Source of the DNA: Pseudopelobacter sp964542535 | GTDB lineage: Bacteria; Desulfobacterota; Desulfuromonadia; Geobacterales; Pseudopelobacteraceae | Direction of reading: 5' to 3' | DNA: 64,000 nt | NCBI GenBank assembly: GCA_964542535.1 | Contig: CAZIUE010000011.1 | Location: forward strand, 1-64,000 | In this document: positions 36,106-44,424 of the stretch, in pieces | How positions within the stretch are numbered: position 1 is the stretch's first letter | Layout: every line of letters starts with the position of its first letter | Made by a program: the position numbers and the translations under genes | The notes under the pieces: generated by a model | The model's input: only the letters and a program-made list of their open reading frames with translations | The model's database searches: none | Told to the model about the DNA's origin: nothing

Positions 36106-36889
36106 CAAGTTCAGCGGCATACGTGAACAGATCTACGTTGTCATCTTCGAAGCCGATACACCGGCAGGCAAGGTTTTTGACCTGACACTGATCTTCTTCA
36201 TCCTGCTGTCGGTGTTGCTGGTGATGCTGGACAGCATCCCGGAATGGCACGAGCAGTGGGGGGCGTGGCTGCTGAGTGGTGAGTTGTTGATCACCGTCCT
36301 CTTCTCCATCGAGTACCTGCTCAGGCTCTACAGCGCCCGCCGACCAGCACGCTATGCCTTCAGTTTTTACGGACTGGTGGACCTGTTGGCCATACTGCCC
36401 GGCTACGCAAGTCTCTTCTTTCCCGGCCTGCACTTTCTCAGCACGGTGCGTATCATGCGCGTACTGCGCATCTTCCGCGTACTCAAGATGGTCCAGTTCA
36501 TGGGCGAGGGGAGCAACCTATGGCAGGCCCTGAAACGCAGCCGCTACAAGATTACGGTATTTCTGACCACAGTGGTGACCATCGTGGTATTTGTGGGCAG
36601 CCTGATGTTTCTGATCGAGGGGTCAGAGGGTGGTTTTACCAGCATCCCCAAAAGCATTTACTGGGCCATCGTCACCATGACCACCGTCGGCTACGGTGAT
36701 ATTGCACCCGAAACCCCCTTGGGACAGATACTAGCCTCGCTGCTGATGGTGATCGGCTACGGCATTATCGCCGTACCCACCGGCATCGTCACCACCGAGA
36801 TGATGCGCCCCCCACCAACCGGAGGGGTATGCCCCTGCTGCGGACAAAGGATCGAGGAGAAGACGCCCCCCCGGAAAGAGGGGCCATGA
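36098..36889 (+). CDS. Voltage-gated-type potassium channel
   Basis: A 263-residue six-segment ion channel. The selectivity filter TTVGYGD is complete (Gly198 to Asp201), and an S4-like segment RIMRVLRIFRVLKMVQ carries regularly spaced arginines. A CPCCGQR motif in the short C-tail may bind metal. It overlaps mrpG and is probably co-transcribed with the antiporter, linking K+ flow to Na+/H+ exchange. GGGGAG precedes the ATG at 36098. Confidence 0.93.
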   Translation: MPDKFSGIREQIYVVIFEADTPAGKVFDLTLIFFILLSVLLVMLDSIPEWHEQWGAWLLSGELLITVLFSIEYLLRLYSARRPARYAFSFYGLVDLLAILPGYASLFFPGLHFLSTVRIMRVLRIFRVLKMVQFMGEGSNLWQALKRSRYKITVFLTTVVTIVVFVGSLMFLIEGSEGGFTSIPKSIYWAIVTMTTVGYGDIAPETPLGQILASLLMVIGYGIIAVPTGIVTTEMMRPPPTGGVCPCCGQRIEEKTPPRKEGP

Positions 36890-36973
36890 ACGAACTATGG
36901 CGGCCTCCCATACCTTGTGCTTTGGGGATGTCTTTCAGCGAAACGCAACGCGACCCATCCTTGCCCTCCCTGG

Positions 36974-37993
36974 TCAGGTGATGCACAGGGAGGAGGTTCC
37001 CTCCCGAAATCCGGCCTCCGCGGCCCAGCGCCGCACGACCGCGCGGGCGCCCCGTACCCCCACGGTCATCAGCAGCTTGGTGCCGTCGGCCCGGACCTGG
37101 TCCAGGCCGAGCACCGGAGCGCCGTGCAGGGTCCGCCCCAGCTTGCGCGGGTCCACATCCACCCAGCCTGAGACCCGTATCCCCGCTTCCCCCAGGATAC
37201 GGCACCATGCCCGCCCTTCCCGGCCGGCCCCGGCCAAGATCACCTCCCGCTCTCCCGCGAGAAACCCCTTCAGCAGATGATGCAGCTTGCAGAGCCGGAA
37301 AGCTTCGGCCGTGTAATCGGCACTGGTCCGTGTGGCCCGGTCCGGCCGCTCCCGCCAGAAGAACAGATGCCGCTCCAGGCGGGCGAATCTGGTCCCGGCC
37401 GCGGCAAGCCTCAGCCAGAGATCGTAATCCTCGGCCCAGCCGAGCGCCCGGTAGCCGCCCAAGTCGCGCACCGTTCCCGTGCGATATACGACACTGGGAT
37501 GGACAAAGGGGGATTCCACGAACAGGTCGGCCATGATCGCCTCATGACTCAGCAGACCGTTCTGCCAACTCTCGTAACCGGCCATGCCCAGCCCCACCCC
37601 ATGGCGGGGGAAATGGCGGAAACAGCAGGCAACCAGCCCCACCTCCTGGTTGGCGGTCAGGAAAGCGACCTGCTCCTCCAGCCGGCGGGGATGAGAGACG
37701 TCGTCACCGTCCATGCGGGCCACCAGCGGTGCCCGGCAGGCCGCCAGCCCCCGGTTCAGGGCCGCCACCAACCCCTCACCGCCGGTGCTGAGCACCCGGA
37801 TTCTCCGGTCTGCGCAGGCAGCCTCGGCCAGGATACGGATGGTGCCATCGCTGGAGCCGTCATCCACCACCACCAGTTCCCAGGCCGCGAAGGTCTGGGC
37901 GATCACCGAGCGCAGGGCTTGAGGCAGGAAGCGCTCCTCGTTTCTCACCGGCATCAGGATGGAAACCGCCGGACACTCATCTCGTTTCGTCAT
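36974..37993 (-). CDS. Family 2 glycosyltransferase
   Basis: A 339-residue GT-A glycosyltransferase that should add a sugar from a nucleotide sugar. Motifs are SILMPVRNEERFLPQAL at the start, VVDDGSSDGT (nucleotide-binding DD), and ARMDGDDVSHPRRLE (DxD metal site). A C-terminal part from about 260 resembles a nucleotide-sugar or acyl-binding domain (VILAGAGREGRAW). I chose the ATG at 37993 because GGAG lies 8 bases upstream; an ATG at 37999 is an alternative. Acceptor unknown; likely surface polysaccharide. Confidence 0.88.
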   Translation of the reverse strand: MTKRDECPAVSILMPVRNEERFLPQALRSVIAQTFAAWELVVVDDGSSDGTIRILAEAACADRRIRVLSTGGEGLVAALNRGLAACRAPLVARMDGDDVSHPRRLEEQVAFLTANQEVGLVACCFRHFPRHGVGLGMAGYESWQNGLLSHEAIMADLFVESPFVHPSVVYRTGTVRDLGGYRALGWAEDYDLWLRLAAAGTRFARLERHLFFWRERPDRATRTSADYTAEAFRLCKLHHLLKGFLAGEREVILAGAGREGRAWCRILGEAGIRVSGWVDVDPRKLGRTLHGAPVLGLDQVRADGTKLLMTVGVRGARAVVRRWAAEAGFREGTSSLCIT

Positions 37994-38315
37994 CACCATT
38001 CTCCACGACCATGGAATAGATGCACCCCGGATACAGCGGTGGTTCACGCGAAGCCGCGAAGCACGCGAAGAAAACAGACACGTAATGAGCTGTTTGCTCT
38101 GCTTTCTCCGGCACGTCAGATAGTCATATACGATTGGCCAAGGCATGTCACCCTCCCCTTCAAGGGGAGGGAAGCCCGGAGTCGAAGAGCACGTATCATG
38201 AAGATTCACGGGTGCGCGGGATGAGTCGATTGTCCGAAGACGAAGCGAAGAGTGGAGTCACCGGGCGGTGCACGAGAGGAATGCTGGGCGGCGCGGCGCG
38301 GCGTTCTCCGGCCGG
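37994..38315. other. Intergenic region with short repeats
   Basis: No gene is supported. It holds a CGCGAAG-rich phrase (near 38046-38073), a perfect palindrome CCCTCCCCTTC-AAGGGGAGGG at 38150-38170, and a GC-rich tail toward pdxA. The palindrome has no T run, so terminator use is doubtful. Confidence 0.45.
38150..38170. repeat. Perfect palindrome
   Basis: A 10-bp inverted repeat, CCCTCCCCTT and AAGGGGAGGG, around a single central C. Sequences of this style recur as intergenic elements in many genomes; copy number here cannot be judged. Confidence 0.5.
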
Positions 38316-39326
38316 TTATCTCCGGGCAGCCATGTCCAGCGCCATGACGATGGCGGCCAGCATGCTGCGGCTGGATGCCCTGCCGGTGCCCGCCAGGTCG
38401 TAGGCGGTGCCGTGATCCACGGAGGTACGGATGATGGGGAGTCCCAGGGTGATGTTGACCCCGTCGTCGAAATGCAGAAGTTTCAGGGGTATCAGTCCCT
38501 GGTCGTGGTACATGGCCACCACCCCGTCGTAGTCCCCCTGGCGGGCGAAGTGGAACAGGGTGTCGGCGGAGAGCGGCCCCCGGGCATCGATCCCCTCTGC
38601 CTGCGCGGCCCGGATGGCCGGAGCGATGACACGTGCCTCCTCGTCGCCGAACAGCCCTCCCTCGCCGCAGTGGGGATTGAGGGCCAGTACCGCCAGGCGC
38701 GGGTGTTCCTTTCCGGTCAGGAGCCGCAGACCGTCACGGGTCACCCGGATGGTGGTCAGCACCCGCTCGACGCTGATCAGGGAGGGGACATCCCGCAGCG
38801 CCTCGTGGATTGTTACCAGGCTGACCCGCAGCAGTTCTCCGGCCAGCATCATCACGGAGCTGTCCGTGCCGCACAGCTCCGCCAAAAGCTCGGTGTGCCC
38901 CGGATAGTGGTAACCGGCCCGGTTCATGGCCTCCTTGCTGATGGGGGCGGTCACCATGGCAGCCAGCCTCCCTTCCAGACAGAGACGGGTAGCGCTGCTG
39001 ATATAGTCGTACACCGCCGCTCCGGCTGCCGGAGAGGGGTGGCCGTAGACCTGGTCCTCCTCCCCGAGGCGGGTAAGCTGCAGCAGCGGGATCGTGCCGT
39101 CTTCAACCAGGCGCGCCTCTTCCACCGATTCGATCACCCGGAGCGGCAGAGCCGCGCCGCAGATACGGGTGGCCCGTTCCAGGGCCGAACAGTCACCGAT
39201 CACCAGCGGCACGCAGCGCGTCCGCACCCGCGGATCGGCCAGTGCCTTCACGATGATCTCGGGCCCGACGCCGCAGGGGTCGCCCATGGTGACACCGATC
39301 AACGGCCGGTTCGTGGGATCAGTCAT
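38316..39326 (-). CDS. pdxA: 4-hydroxythreonine-4-phosphate dehydrogenase
   Basis: A 336-residue PdxA of the pyridoxal-5'-phosphate (DXP-dependent) pathway; it oxidises 4-phospho-hydroxy-threonine with NAD. Conserved sequences are GVTMGDPCGVGPEI at the start, the metal-site HYPGHTELLA and NPHCGEGG. Length is standard. It overlaps cbiG by 8 bases and is likely in the same transcript as the cobalamin genes. Confidence 0.95.
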   Translation of the reverse strand: MTDPTNRPLIGVTMGDPCGVGPEIIVKALADPRVRTRCVPLVIGDCSALERATRICGAALPLRVIESVEEARLVEDGTIPLLQLTRLGEEDQVYGHPSPAAGAAVYDYISSATRLCLEGRLAAMVTAPISKEAMNRAGYHYPGHTELLAELCGTDSSVMMLAGELLRVSLVTIHEALRDVPSLISVERVLTTIRVTRDGLRLLTGKEHPRLAVLALNPHCGEGGLFGDEEARVIAPAIRAAQAEGIDARGPLSADTLFHFARQGDYDGVVAMYHDQGLIPLKLLHFDDGVNITLGLPIIRTSVDHGTAYDLAGTGRASSRSMLAAIVMALDMAARR

Positions 39327-40392
39327 GTTCCCCTCCGGGAATCTCCGCCACCGCCAGGGTGACGTTGGGAGATTTCACCTTCTGCAGCACCAGACGACCA
39401 CCCCCCGAGGCCAGGAGTGCGGCCGGTTCGGCAACGCCGATGGCGCCGATGGCGGCCATGGCATGGGGCGATGGCCGGGAAGGGACCGTCACCCGGTTCA
39501 GTTCGTCGCTCCCGTAGAAGCTGAGCTCCAGAGCGTGGCGCTCGGCGAAGGCCAGAAGCCCCGGCTCATCCCGCTTGGCCTCGGCCGAGGCAACGCAGCG
39601 CACGCTCTTCAGGGAGAGGAAGATCCGGCGCAGCTGGGTACCCACGAATTCGTCGATCTCCTCCAACGGGGTGCCGCGGTTGCAACCGACCCCCAGCACC
39701 AGGTTGCGGGGACGGAGGATCAGCAGATTGTCCGGCCTGGTCTGGGGGGGAAGGTGGCGGTTGGTGACAAAGAGGAAGCCGTGGGCGGAACTGGCCAGGG
39801 CCTGGGAAAAGGTGTCGTGGAATCTCAGATTCCCCTGGCCGTGAAACCAGGCCCTGCACCGGCCTTCGTGATCCACCACGGCGATTTCCTCACCGTCCAG
39901 GAGCAGCCGGTTGAGGGTTTTGACGCGGGAGATGTCGTCGATCAGCCACCCCTGTTCCTTGGCCAGCATGTCGAAGGAGGGGAGCTGATTAACGTCGGTG
40001 GCGGTGGTAATCACCGGCCGGGCCCCGATGATGAAGGCGCAGCGCTCGGCCAGTTCGTTTGCTCCCCCCAGATGGCCGGAGAGGAGCGAGATGGCAAAGG
40101 TTCCGGCGTCATCCATGACCACAACCGCCGGATCGCTCTCCTTGGATTTCAACAACGGCGCGATACTGCGCACCACGATGCCGGTGGCCATGATGCAGAC
40201 CAGGCCGTCGTTTTCACGCCAGAGGGACGAAACCAGTTCCTTCAGATCGGCGGGCTCAAAGAGCCGGGCACGTTTTCCCCCCTGGCCGGCATAGCGCCGG
40301 GAGAGGTGCAGCACGGCGCAGGGGAGTCCCTGGCACAGCTTCTCTCCCAGCAGGCCGCCATTGCGGGTTATGGCAATAACGGCGATGCGCAT
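39319..40392 (-). CDS. cbiG: Cobalt-precorrin-5A hydrolase
   Basis: A 357-residue CbiG, which opens the delta-lactone of cobalt-precorrin-5A and releases acetaldehyde in the oxygen-independent B12 route. Family phrases are FAISLLSGHLGGANELA and LVLGVGCNRGTPLEEI. I chose the ATG at 40392; a TTG at 40401 would overlap the preceding gene. It lies 1 base after cobM. Confidence 0.92.
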   Translation of the reverse strand: MRIAVIAITRNGGLLGEKLCQGLPCAVLHLSRRYAGQGGKRARLFEPADLKELVSSLWRENDGLVCIMATGIVVRSIAPLLKSKESDPAVVVMDDAGTFAISLLSGHLGGANELAERCAFIIGARPVITTATDVNQLPSFDMLAKEQGWLIDDISRVKTLNRLLLDGEEIAVVDHEGRCRAWFHGQGNLRFHDTFSQALASSAHGFLFVTNRHLPPQTRPDNLLILRPRNLVLGVGCNRGTPLEEIDEFVGTQLRRIFLSLKSVRCVASAEAKRDEPGLLAFAERHALELSFYGSDELNRVTVPSRPSPHAMAAIGAIGVAEPAALLASGGGRLVLQKVKSPNVTLAVAEIPGGEHD

Positions 40393-40393
40393 G

Positions 40394-41173
40394 TCAGGCA
40401 ACGGCCCTCTCGCGATAGCCGTGGGAAAAGTCGCCGTCGTAGAGGAGCGACTTGGCTTTCAACCCCTCGCGACGGGCAGCCAGCACATCCCCCACCACGA
40501 TCAGGGCCTGGCGGTCGATACCCGCCTGACGCACCAGGTCGACGATATCGGCCAGGGTCCCCTGGATGATCTGCTCGTCCTCCCAGGAGGCGCGGCAGAC
40601 GATGGCCGCCGGGGTCTCCGGGGTGTAGGCCCCCTCCAGCAGCTGTTCCACCACCTTCTCGATCATCCCCACCGAGAGGTAGATCACCATGGTGGCCCCC
40701 AGGCGGGCGATCTGACTGAGCCGTTCCCGCTCCGGCACCGGCGTGCGCCCCTCAACGCGGGTGAAGATCACGGTCTGGGAGACCTCCGGCAGGGTCAGTT
40801 CCTGCTTCAGGGCCGCGGCCGCGGCAAAGGCGCTGGTGACGCCGGGCACCACCTGGTACTCCACCCCCAGCCGGTCCAGGGCCTCCATCTGCTCCTGGAT
40901 GGCCCCGTAGATGGCCGGGTCGCCGGTATGCAGGCGGACCACGCTTTTGCCGCCCGCGATGGAGTCCATCATCACGGTGATGACCTCGGTCAGGGTCATG
41001 CCGGCTGAATCGTAGATATCGGCATCGGCGGCGTAGCGCTTGACCAGGTGCAGGTCCACCAGGCTGCCGGCATAGATGATGACGTCGGCGTGGCGCAGGA
41101 GGCGCGCGCCACGGACGGTGATCAGGTCGGCCGCTCCGGGTCCCGCTCCGACGAATGAAACCAGTGGTGCCAT
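40394..41173 (-). CDS. cobM: Cobalt-precorrin-4 C11-methyltransferase
   Basis: A 259-residue tetrapyrrole methylase (CbiF/CobM), acting just before CbiG. SAM-binding and substrate motifs are FVGAGPGAADLITVRG, VRLHTGDPAIYGAI and VVPGVTSAFA. I chose the ATG at 41173; the longer frame to 41227 adds sequence with no family match. As its partner is CbiG, the cbiF name is equally apt. First gene of a cobM-cbiG-pdxA transcript. Confidence 0.94.
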   Translation of the reverse strand: MAPLVSFVGAGPGAADLITVRGARLLRHADVIIYAGSLVDLHLVKRYAADADIYDSAGMTLTEVITVMMDSIAGGKSVVRLHTGDPAIYGAIQEQMEALDRLGVEYQVVPGVTSAFAAAAALKQELTLPEVSQTVIFTRVEGRTPVPERERLSQIARLGATMVIYLSVGMIEKVVEQLLEGAYTPETPAAIVCRASWEDEQIIQGTLADIVDLVRQAGIDRQALIVVGDVLAARREGLKAKSLLYDGDFSHGYRERAVA

Positions 41174-41232
41174 GTATCTTCTCCGTGAAAAAATAATCGT
41201 TTCCGCCGACAATCCAGCCAACGGCATTGGTT

Positions 41233-41261
41233 CTTGTAGTCCGAATCAGGCGGCATGTCAA
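41233..41261 (-). promoter_or_regulatory. Candidate sigma-70 promoter of cobM-cbiG-pdxA
   Basis: Read on the minus strand: TTGACA, a 17-base spacer, then TACAAG, ending about 60 bases before the cobM ATG. Confidence 0.5.
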
Positions 41262-41800
41262 GGTGATCGCTCCCGGGCCGGATATTGGTCGAGCCGGTGA
41301 TCAATGATCTTCGGCCAGGACGGTATTTACGCGGCTATCTCCTGCATTTGCACATACTACCCTGATTGACGTAGTAACCGTTTTTCTGCCAGCGCAGATT
41401 TGTACCGGCCTAAGTGCTGATTTTTGATGCTAATTTCAACCTAATGTGATACATGAGTCCGATTCTGCCTCCAGGTGAACCGCAGAGGCGAAAGCGCAGA
41501 TTACTGGAGTAGTGCCGGCATCAGACTTCGCCCGCGAGTCGGACAAACACCTGCCACTAATCAGCTTGCATGAAAGGCTCTGACCTGGGCGTGTTCGGCA
41601 GCATGTGACGATTCGGCGAAAACTCATCAGGCCGGACGGTTGCAGCACCGGCGGCAGCAGTGTGGCCCCGCCTCTTTCAGGCACGAGGATCTCCGAAATC
41701 ACGGATGCAGGATTCATGTAAGAACGTGCGTTTGGCCCCAGCACACTCCCCCACAGCTGCTCCGTATGAAGTCATATAAAATCGCGGCGTTTCACCGCAA

Positions 41801-41831
41801 CTCTGGCCAATGAACCGGAAATTGGCCAGAG
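41801..41831. repeat. Perfect 11-bp inverted repeat upstream of OMP gene
   Basis: CTCTGGCCAAT and ATTGGCCAGAG with a 9-base loop, about 90 bases before the outer-membrane protein ATG. No T run follows, so it is more likely an operator or an RNA hairpin than a terminator. Confidence 0.6.
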
Positions 41832-41920
41832 GCCATGCTGTGATCTCATGCGCTTGTGGTATATATCCATTTGGTGGTCATGTTCCCGAACCACCCAATT
41901 CACGTTCACGAGGAGGAGTC

Positions 41921-42613
41921 ATGAAAACGAATTTTGTCGGATTGGTCGTGCTTGGATTAATCGCCCTGGCAGTCCCCTCACTGGCTGCGGACAATGCACC
42001 GCATAACTGGACAGGATTTTATGCCGGCATAAACGGCGGTTACGGCTGGGGCGAAACACACTGGGATTATGTCAACGCAATTACAAAGGCAGACCACCAT
42101 GTCAACGGGGGATTGATCGGGGGAACCGTGGGGGCAAACATGCAGTTTTTTGCCTATCAGGGCGGAATACCCGCTGTCGTAGGGGGGATTGAGTCAGATT
42201 TCGACTGGGCGGATCTGGGTGGCGACGGCCCTTGCCCCAACCCCCGTTTCCGCGCCAAATCGAGCATTGATGCCTTGGCAACCGTGCGCGGTCGCCTGGG
42301 GCTTGCCTTCGACCGCCTCTTTATCTTCGGCACGGGCGGCCTTGCAGTGGCCAAAACGGATGTCGAGACTGTCGATACATGGGGTGCGGCCATCCCTCCG
42401 AGCGGGACCGCGAAAAACGGCGAAGGCAAGTGGAAGGCCGGGTATGTGGTGGGTGTTGGCGCCGAATATGCCGTCTGGAAGAACCTTTCGTTCAAAGTCG
42501 AGTACCAGTATTATGACCTGGGCAGGAGCACGTATCGTGTCGACAACAATCTCCCGGTCAAGGCCGGTGTGCGTGGAGACATCATCCGTACGGGCATCAA
42601 CTATACATTCTGA
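41921..42613 (+). CDS. Outer-membrane beta-barrel protein (Omp25/OmpA-like porin family)
   Basis: A 230-residue protein with a signal peptide (cleavage near SLA-ADN) and an eight-stranded barrel. Family phrases are WTGFYAGINGGYGWGE near the mature N-terminus, TVRGRLGLAFDRLFIFGTGG in the middle, YVVGVGAEYAVWKNLSFKVE and a terminal RTGINYTF ending in Phe as barrels do. I chose the ATG at 41921 after GAGGAGGAG. It is followed by a strong terminator, so it is a single-gene unit. Confidence 0.9.
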   Translation: MKTNFVGLVVLGLIALAVPSLAADNAPHNWTGFYAGINGGYGWGETHWDYVNAITKADHHVNGGLIGGTVGANMQFFAYQGGIPAVVGGIESDFDWADLGGDGPCPNPRFRAKSSIDALATVRGRLGLAFDRLFIFGTGGLAVAKTDVETVDTWGAAIPPSGTAKNGEGKWKAGYVVGVGAEYAVWKNLSFKVEYQYYDLGRSTYRVDNNLPVKAGVRGDIIRTGINYTF

Positions 42614-42638
42614 TTCGTCACCAGGCGCATGTTTTCAG

Positions 42639-42666
42639 AAAGCCCCGCGGCAGTGCGGGGCTTTTC
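42639..42666 (+). terminator. Intrinsic terminator of the outer-membrane protein gene
   Basis: An 8-bp stem AGCCCCGC / GCGGGGCT with a 6-base loop, followed by TTTT, 28 bases after the stop codon. Confidence 0.85.
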
Positions 42667-42855
42667 TCGTTCATGCTTCAGACAGCATCCCGACATGAAT
42701 ACATCAGGAGACTCTCCTTGACCGCTTCGCAGCAGTTCGAACCAACTCTCGTCTCTTCGACCATCGAGATGCATAAAACTCTTCCCGGAGAGAAACCAGA
42801 CTCCGGAGCCGGCCATCGAAACCCAAACAGCTATAATGCAACGGAACGTGGAAGC

Positions 42856-42886
42856 ACAGGTCCTGGTAACCAGTACCAGGCGCTGT
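42856..42886. repeat. Palindrome upstream of the macA leader promoter
   Basis: The 7-bp perfect arms CCTGGTA and TACCAGG are separated by ACCAG, and a further ACAG/CTGT pairing lies outside two mismatches. It lies about 65 bases before the -35 box, a fitting place for a regulator. Confidence 0.5.
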
Positions 42887-42948
42887 TTCACGGAAAGAGA
42901 CGAGAGCAGATGACAGGGTGCAACAGTATGATCTCCACAAAAAAACCT

Positions 42949-42976
42949 TTGACAAATCCCGAAACCATATTAAGAT
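42949..42976 (+). promoter_or_regulatory. Strong sigma-70 promoter of the macA leader
   Basis: A consensus TTGACA and a TAAGAT with a 16-base spacer. Transcription would start near 42983, giving about 225 bases of leader before macA. Confidence 0.7.
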
Positions 42977-43021
42977 AAAAACCATCCTGTTACACCTCAA
43001 TCGACGAAAGGAGACCCGACC

Positions 43022-43096
43022 ATGTGGACTGCACACTTCAGGATTCGTCCGGTATCCCACTGCAAAGAGGGTTGCCATAGCTGGCCCGCCGCGTAA
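43022..43096 (+). CDS. Candidate 24-residue leader peptide of macA operon
   Basis: A small frame reading MWTAHFRIRPVSHC and ending KEGCHSWPAA, with AAAGGAG 8 bases before its ATG. Its TAA stop (43094-43096) sits inside the 4-base loop of a perfect 10-bp hairpin (43084-43107), and a terminator follows 20 bases later. This is the layout of ribosome-mediated attenuation. It is not certain that the peptide is translated; two Trp, three His and two Cys codons are candidates for stalling. No similarity to a known leader peptide is recalled. Confidence 0.5.
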   Translation: MWTAHFRIRPVSHCKEGCHSWPAA

Positions 43097-43107
43097 CCGC
43101 GGCGGGC
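43084..43107 (+). promoter_or_regulatory. Perfect 10-bp hairpin enclosing the leader stop codon
   Basis: GCCCGCCGCG and CGCGGCGGGC with loop TAAC. A ribosome on the last leader codons would cover its left arm. It may compete with the terminator hairpin or act as a pause. Confidence 0.7.
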
Positions 43108-43115
43108 GTTCCCTG

Positions 43116-43151
43116 AAAAGCCCCGGTCCTCGGACATGGGGCTTTTTTTTT
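43116..43151 (+). terminator. Intrinsic terminator inside the macA leader
   Basis: Stem AAAAGCCCC / GGGGCTTTT, extended by an inner GTCC/GGAC pairing, followed by nine T in a row. It lies 57 bases before the macA ATG, so it would stop the transcript unless read through. Confidence 0.85.
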
Positions 43152-43207
43152 GTAACTTTTCTGTTATCATGCCCGTCTGTACGGGAAACCCTCCGGAGAA
43201 TCATTTC

Positions 43208-44422
43208 ATGAAGAAAACCGCGCTCATAGCCCTGCCGCTGCTGCTGGCGGCGGGAGTCGCCCTGTTCATCTACGCCAGGCGGGCGCCGGAAATCAGCTAC
43301 CGTACCGTCCCGGTCCGGCGGGGAACCATCGTTGCCGGCGTCGCCGCCACCGGCAACCTGAGCGCCGTGACCACGGTCCAGGTGGGCACTCAGGTCTCCG
43401 GTACGATCCACCGGCTGTACGTTGACTACAACTCTCCGGTCAGGAGGGGGCAGCCGATCGCGGAGATCGACCCGTCCCTGTTCAGGGCCGCCGTGGCGCA
43501 GGCCCGGGGGAACAACCTGGTGGCCAGAGCCAACCTGGAGAAGGCCCGGGCGACCATGGTGGATGCCGAACGAACCATGAAACGCAACCGGAAGCTGTTG
43601 CAGGAGGGGGTCATTTCGCAAGGGGACTACGATGCGGCGGAGACTGCCTACCAGACCGCCGGCGCGACGGTGGAGGCGGCCCGGGGAACGGTGGCCCAGA
43701 CCGAAGGGGCGCTCATGCAGGCCCGCACCAACCTGAACTACTCCATCATCCGTTCGCCGGTGGACGGTATCGTCATATCCCGGGCCGTGGATGTGGGGCA
43801 GACCGTGGCAGCCTCCTTCCAGACTCCCACCCTCTTCACCATCGCCCAGGACCTGACCAAGATGCAGATCGAAGTCAGCGTGGACGAGGCCGACATCAGC
43901 CGCATCAGCACCGGCCAGAGCGCGACCTTCAGCGTCGACTCATATCCTGAGCACTCCTTCAGGGGAACGGTGACCCAGATCCGTAACGCGCCGGTGATCA
44001 CCCAGAACGTGGTCACCTATGTGGTGCTGGTGACCGTAAACAACAACGACCTGAAGCTGAAGCCAGGCATGACCGCCAACGTAACCATCCAGGTGGCCCG
44101 CAGGGATGGCGTGCTCAGGCTGCCCCTGGCTGCCCTGCGTTTCCGGCCCCGGCCCGCAGCGGATGAAGCCAGGAGCAGCCGTCCCGGCGCTCCGTCCGCC
44201 TCCCGCCGTCCGGCAACCACGCCCGGCAGCCAGCAGGTATATCTCCTTGCGAAGGGTAAACCGGTGGCGATCAACGTCAGCACCGGCATCGCCGACAACA
44301 GCAGCATCGAACTGACCGGAGGAACGCTGAAGGAAGGGGAGCGGGTCATCATCGAGCAGATCGGCGGCAACAGGAAAAAGACCGCCACACCGGGCGGCTC
44401 CCCCATGGGACCGCGCTTCTAG
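43208..44422 (+). CDS. macA: MacA/HlyD-type periplasmic adaptor protein
   Basis: A 404-residue membrane-fusion protein. An N-terminal membrane anchor (about 3-21) is followed by a lipoyl-like domain (VQVGTQVSGTIHRLYVD), a coiled coil with NLVARANLEKARATM-type heptads, and the beta-barrel domain. It links an ABC permease to an outer-membrane channel. I chose the ATG at 43208, following CCGGAGAA; the upstream frame is part of the leader. The two next genes encode the matching ATPase and permease. No TolC-like channel is present in the window. Confidence 0.9.
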   Translation: MKKTALIALPLLLAAGVALFIYARRAPEISYRTVPVRRGTIVAGVAATGNLSAVTTVQVGTQVSGTIHRLYVDYNSPVRRGQPIAEIDPSLFRAAVAQARGNNLVARANLEKARATMVDAERTMKRNRKLLQEGVISQGDYDAAETAYQTAGATVEAARGTVAQTEGALMQARTNLNYSIIRSPVDGIVISRAVDVGQTVAASFQTPTLFTIAQDLTKMQIEVSVDEADISRISTGQSATFSVDSYPEHSFRGTVTQIRNAPVITQNVVTYVVLVTVNNNDLKLKPGMTANVTIQVARRDGVLRLPLAALRFRPRPAADEARSSRPGAPSASRRPATTPGSQQVYLLAKGKPVAINVSTGIADNSSIELTGGTLKEGERVIIEQIGGNRKKTATPGGSPMGPRF

Positions 44423-44424
44423 CC

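Larger units (their letters stand above)
41174..41920. other. Long intergenic region between cobM and an OMP gene
   Basis: About 750 bases with no convincing gene. It contains a minus-strand promoter for cobM at 41233-41261 and a perfect inverted repeat at 41801-41831 near the outer-membrane protein gene. A 102-residue minus-strand frame at 41436-41744 has no ribosome site or family look. GC is lower (about 50%) than flanking genes. No cobalamin riboswitch box was seen. Confidence 0.5.

Noticed and set aside
41174..41300. Cobalamin riboswitch upstream of cobM
   Set aside because: No B12-box-like GCCACTG sequence on the minus strand; only a sigma-70-like promoter was found.
41436..41744. 102-residue minus-strand frame in the cobM/OMP spacer
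   Set aside because: No ribosome site, no recognisable domain, and composition is not like the neighbours.
42980..43151. Cyclic-di-GMP (GEMM) riboswitch ahead of macA
   Set aside because: A TGCAAAG phrase after a small hairpin recalls GEMM, but the required CACAGGGCAAACC half and the tetraloop receptor are missing.
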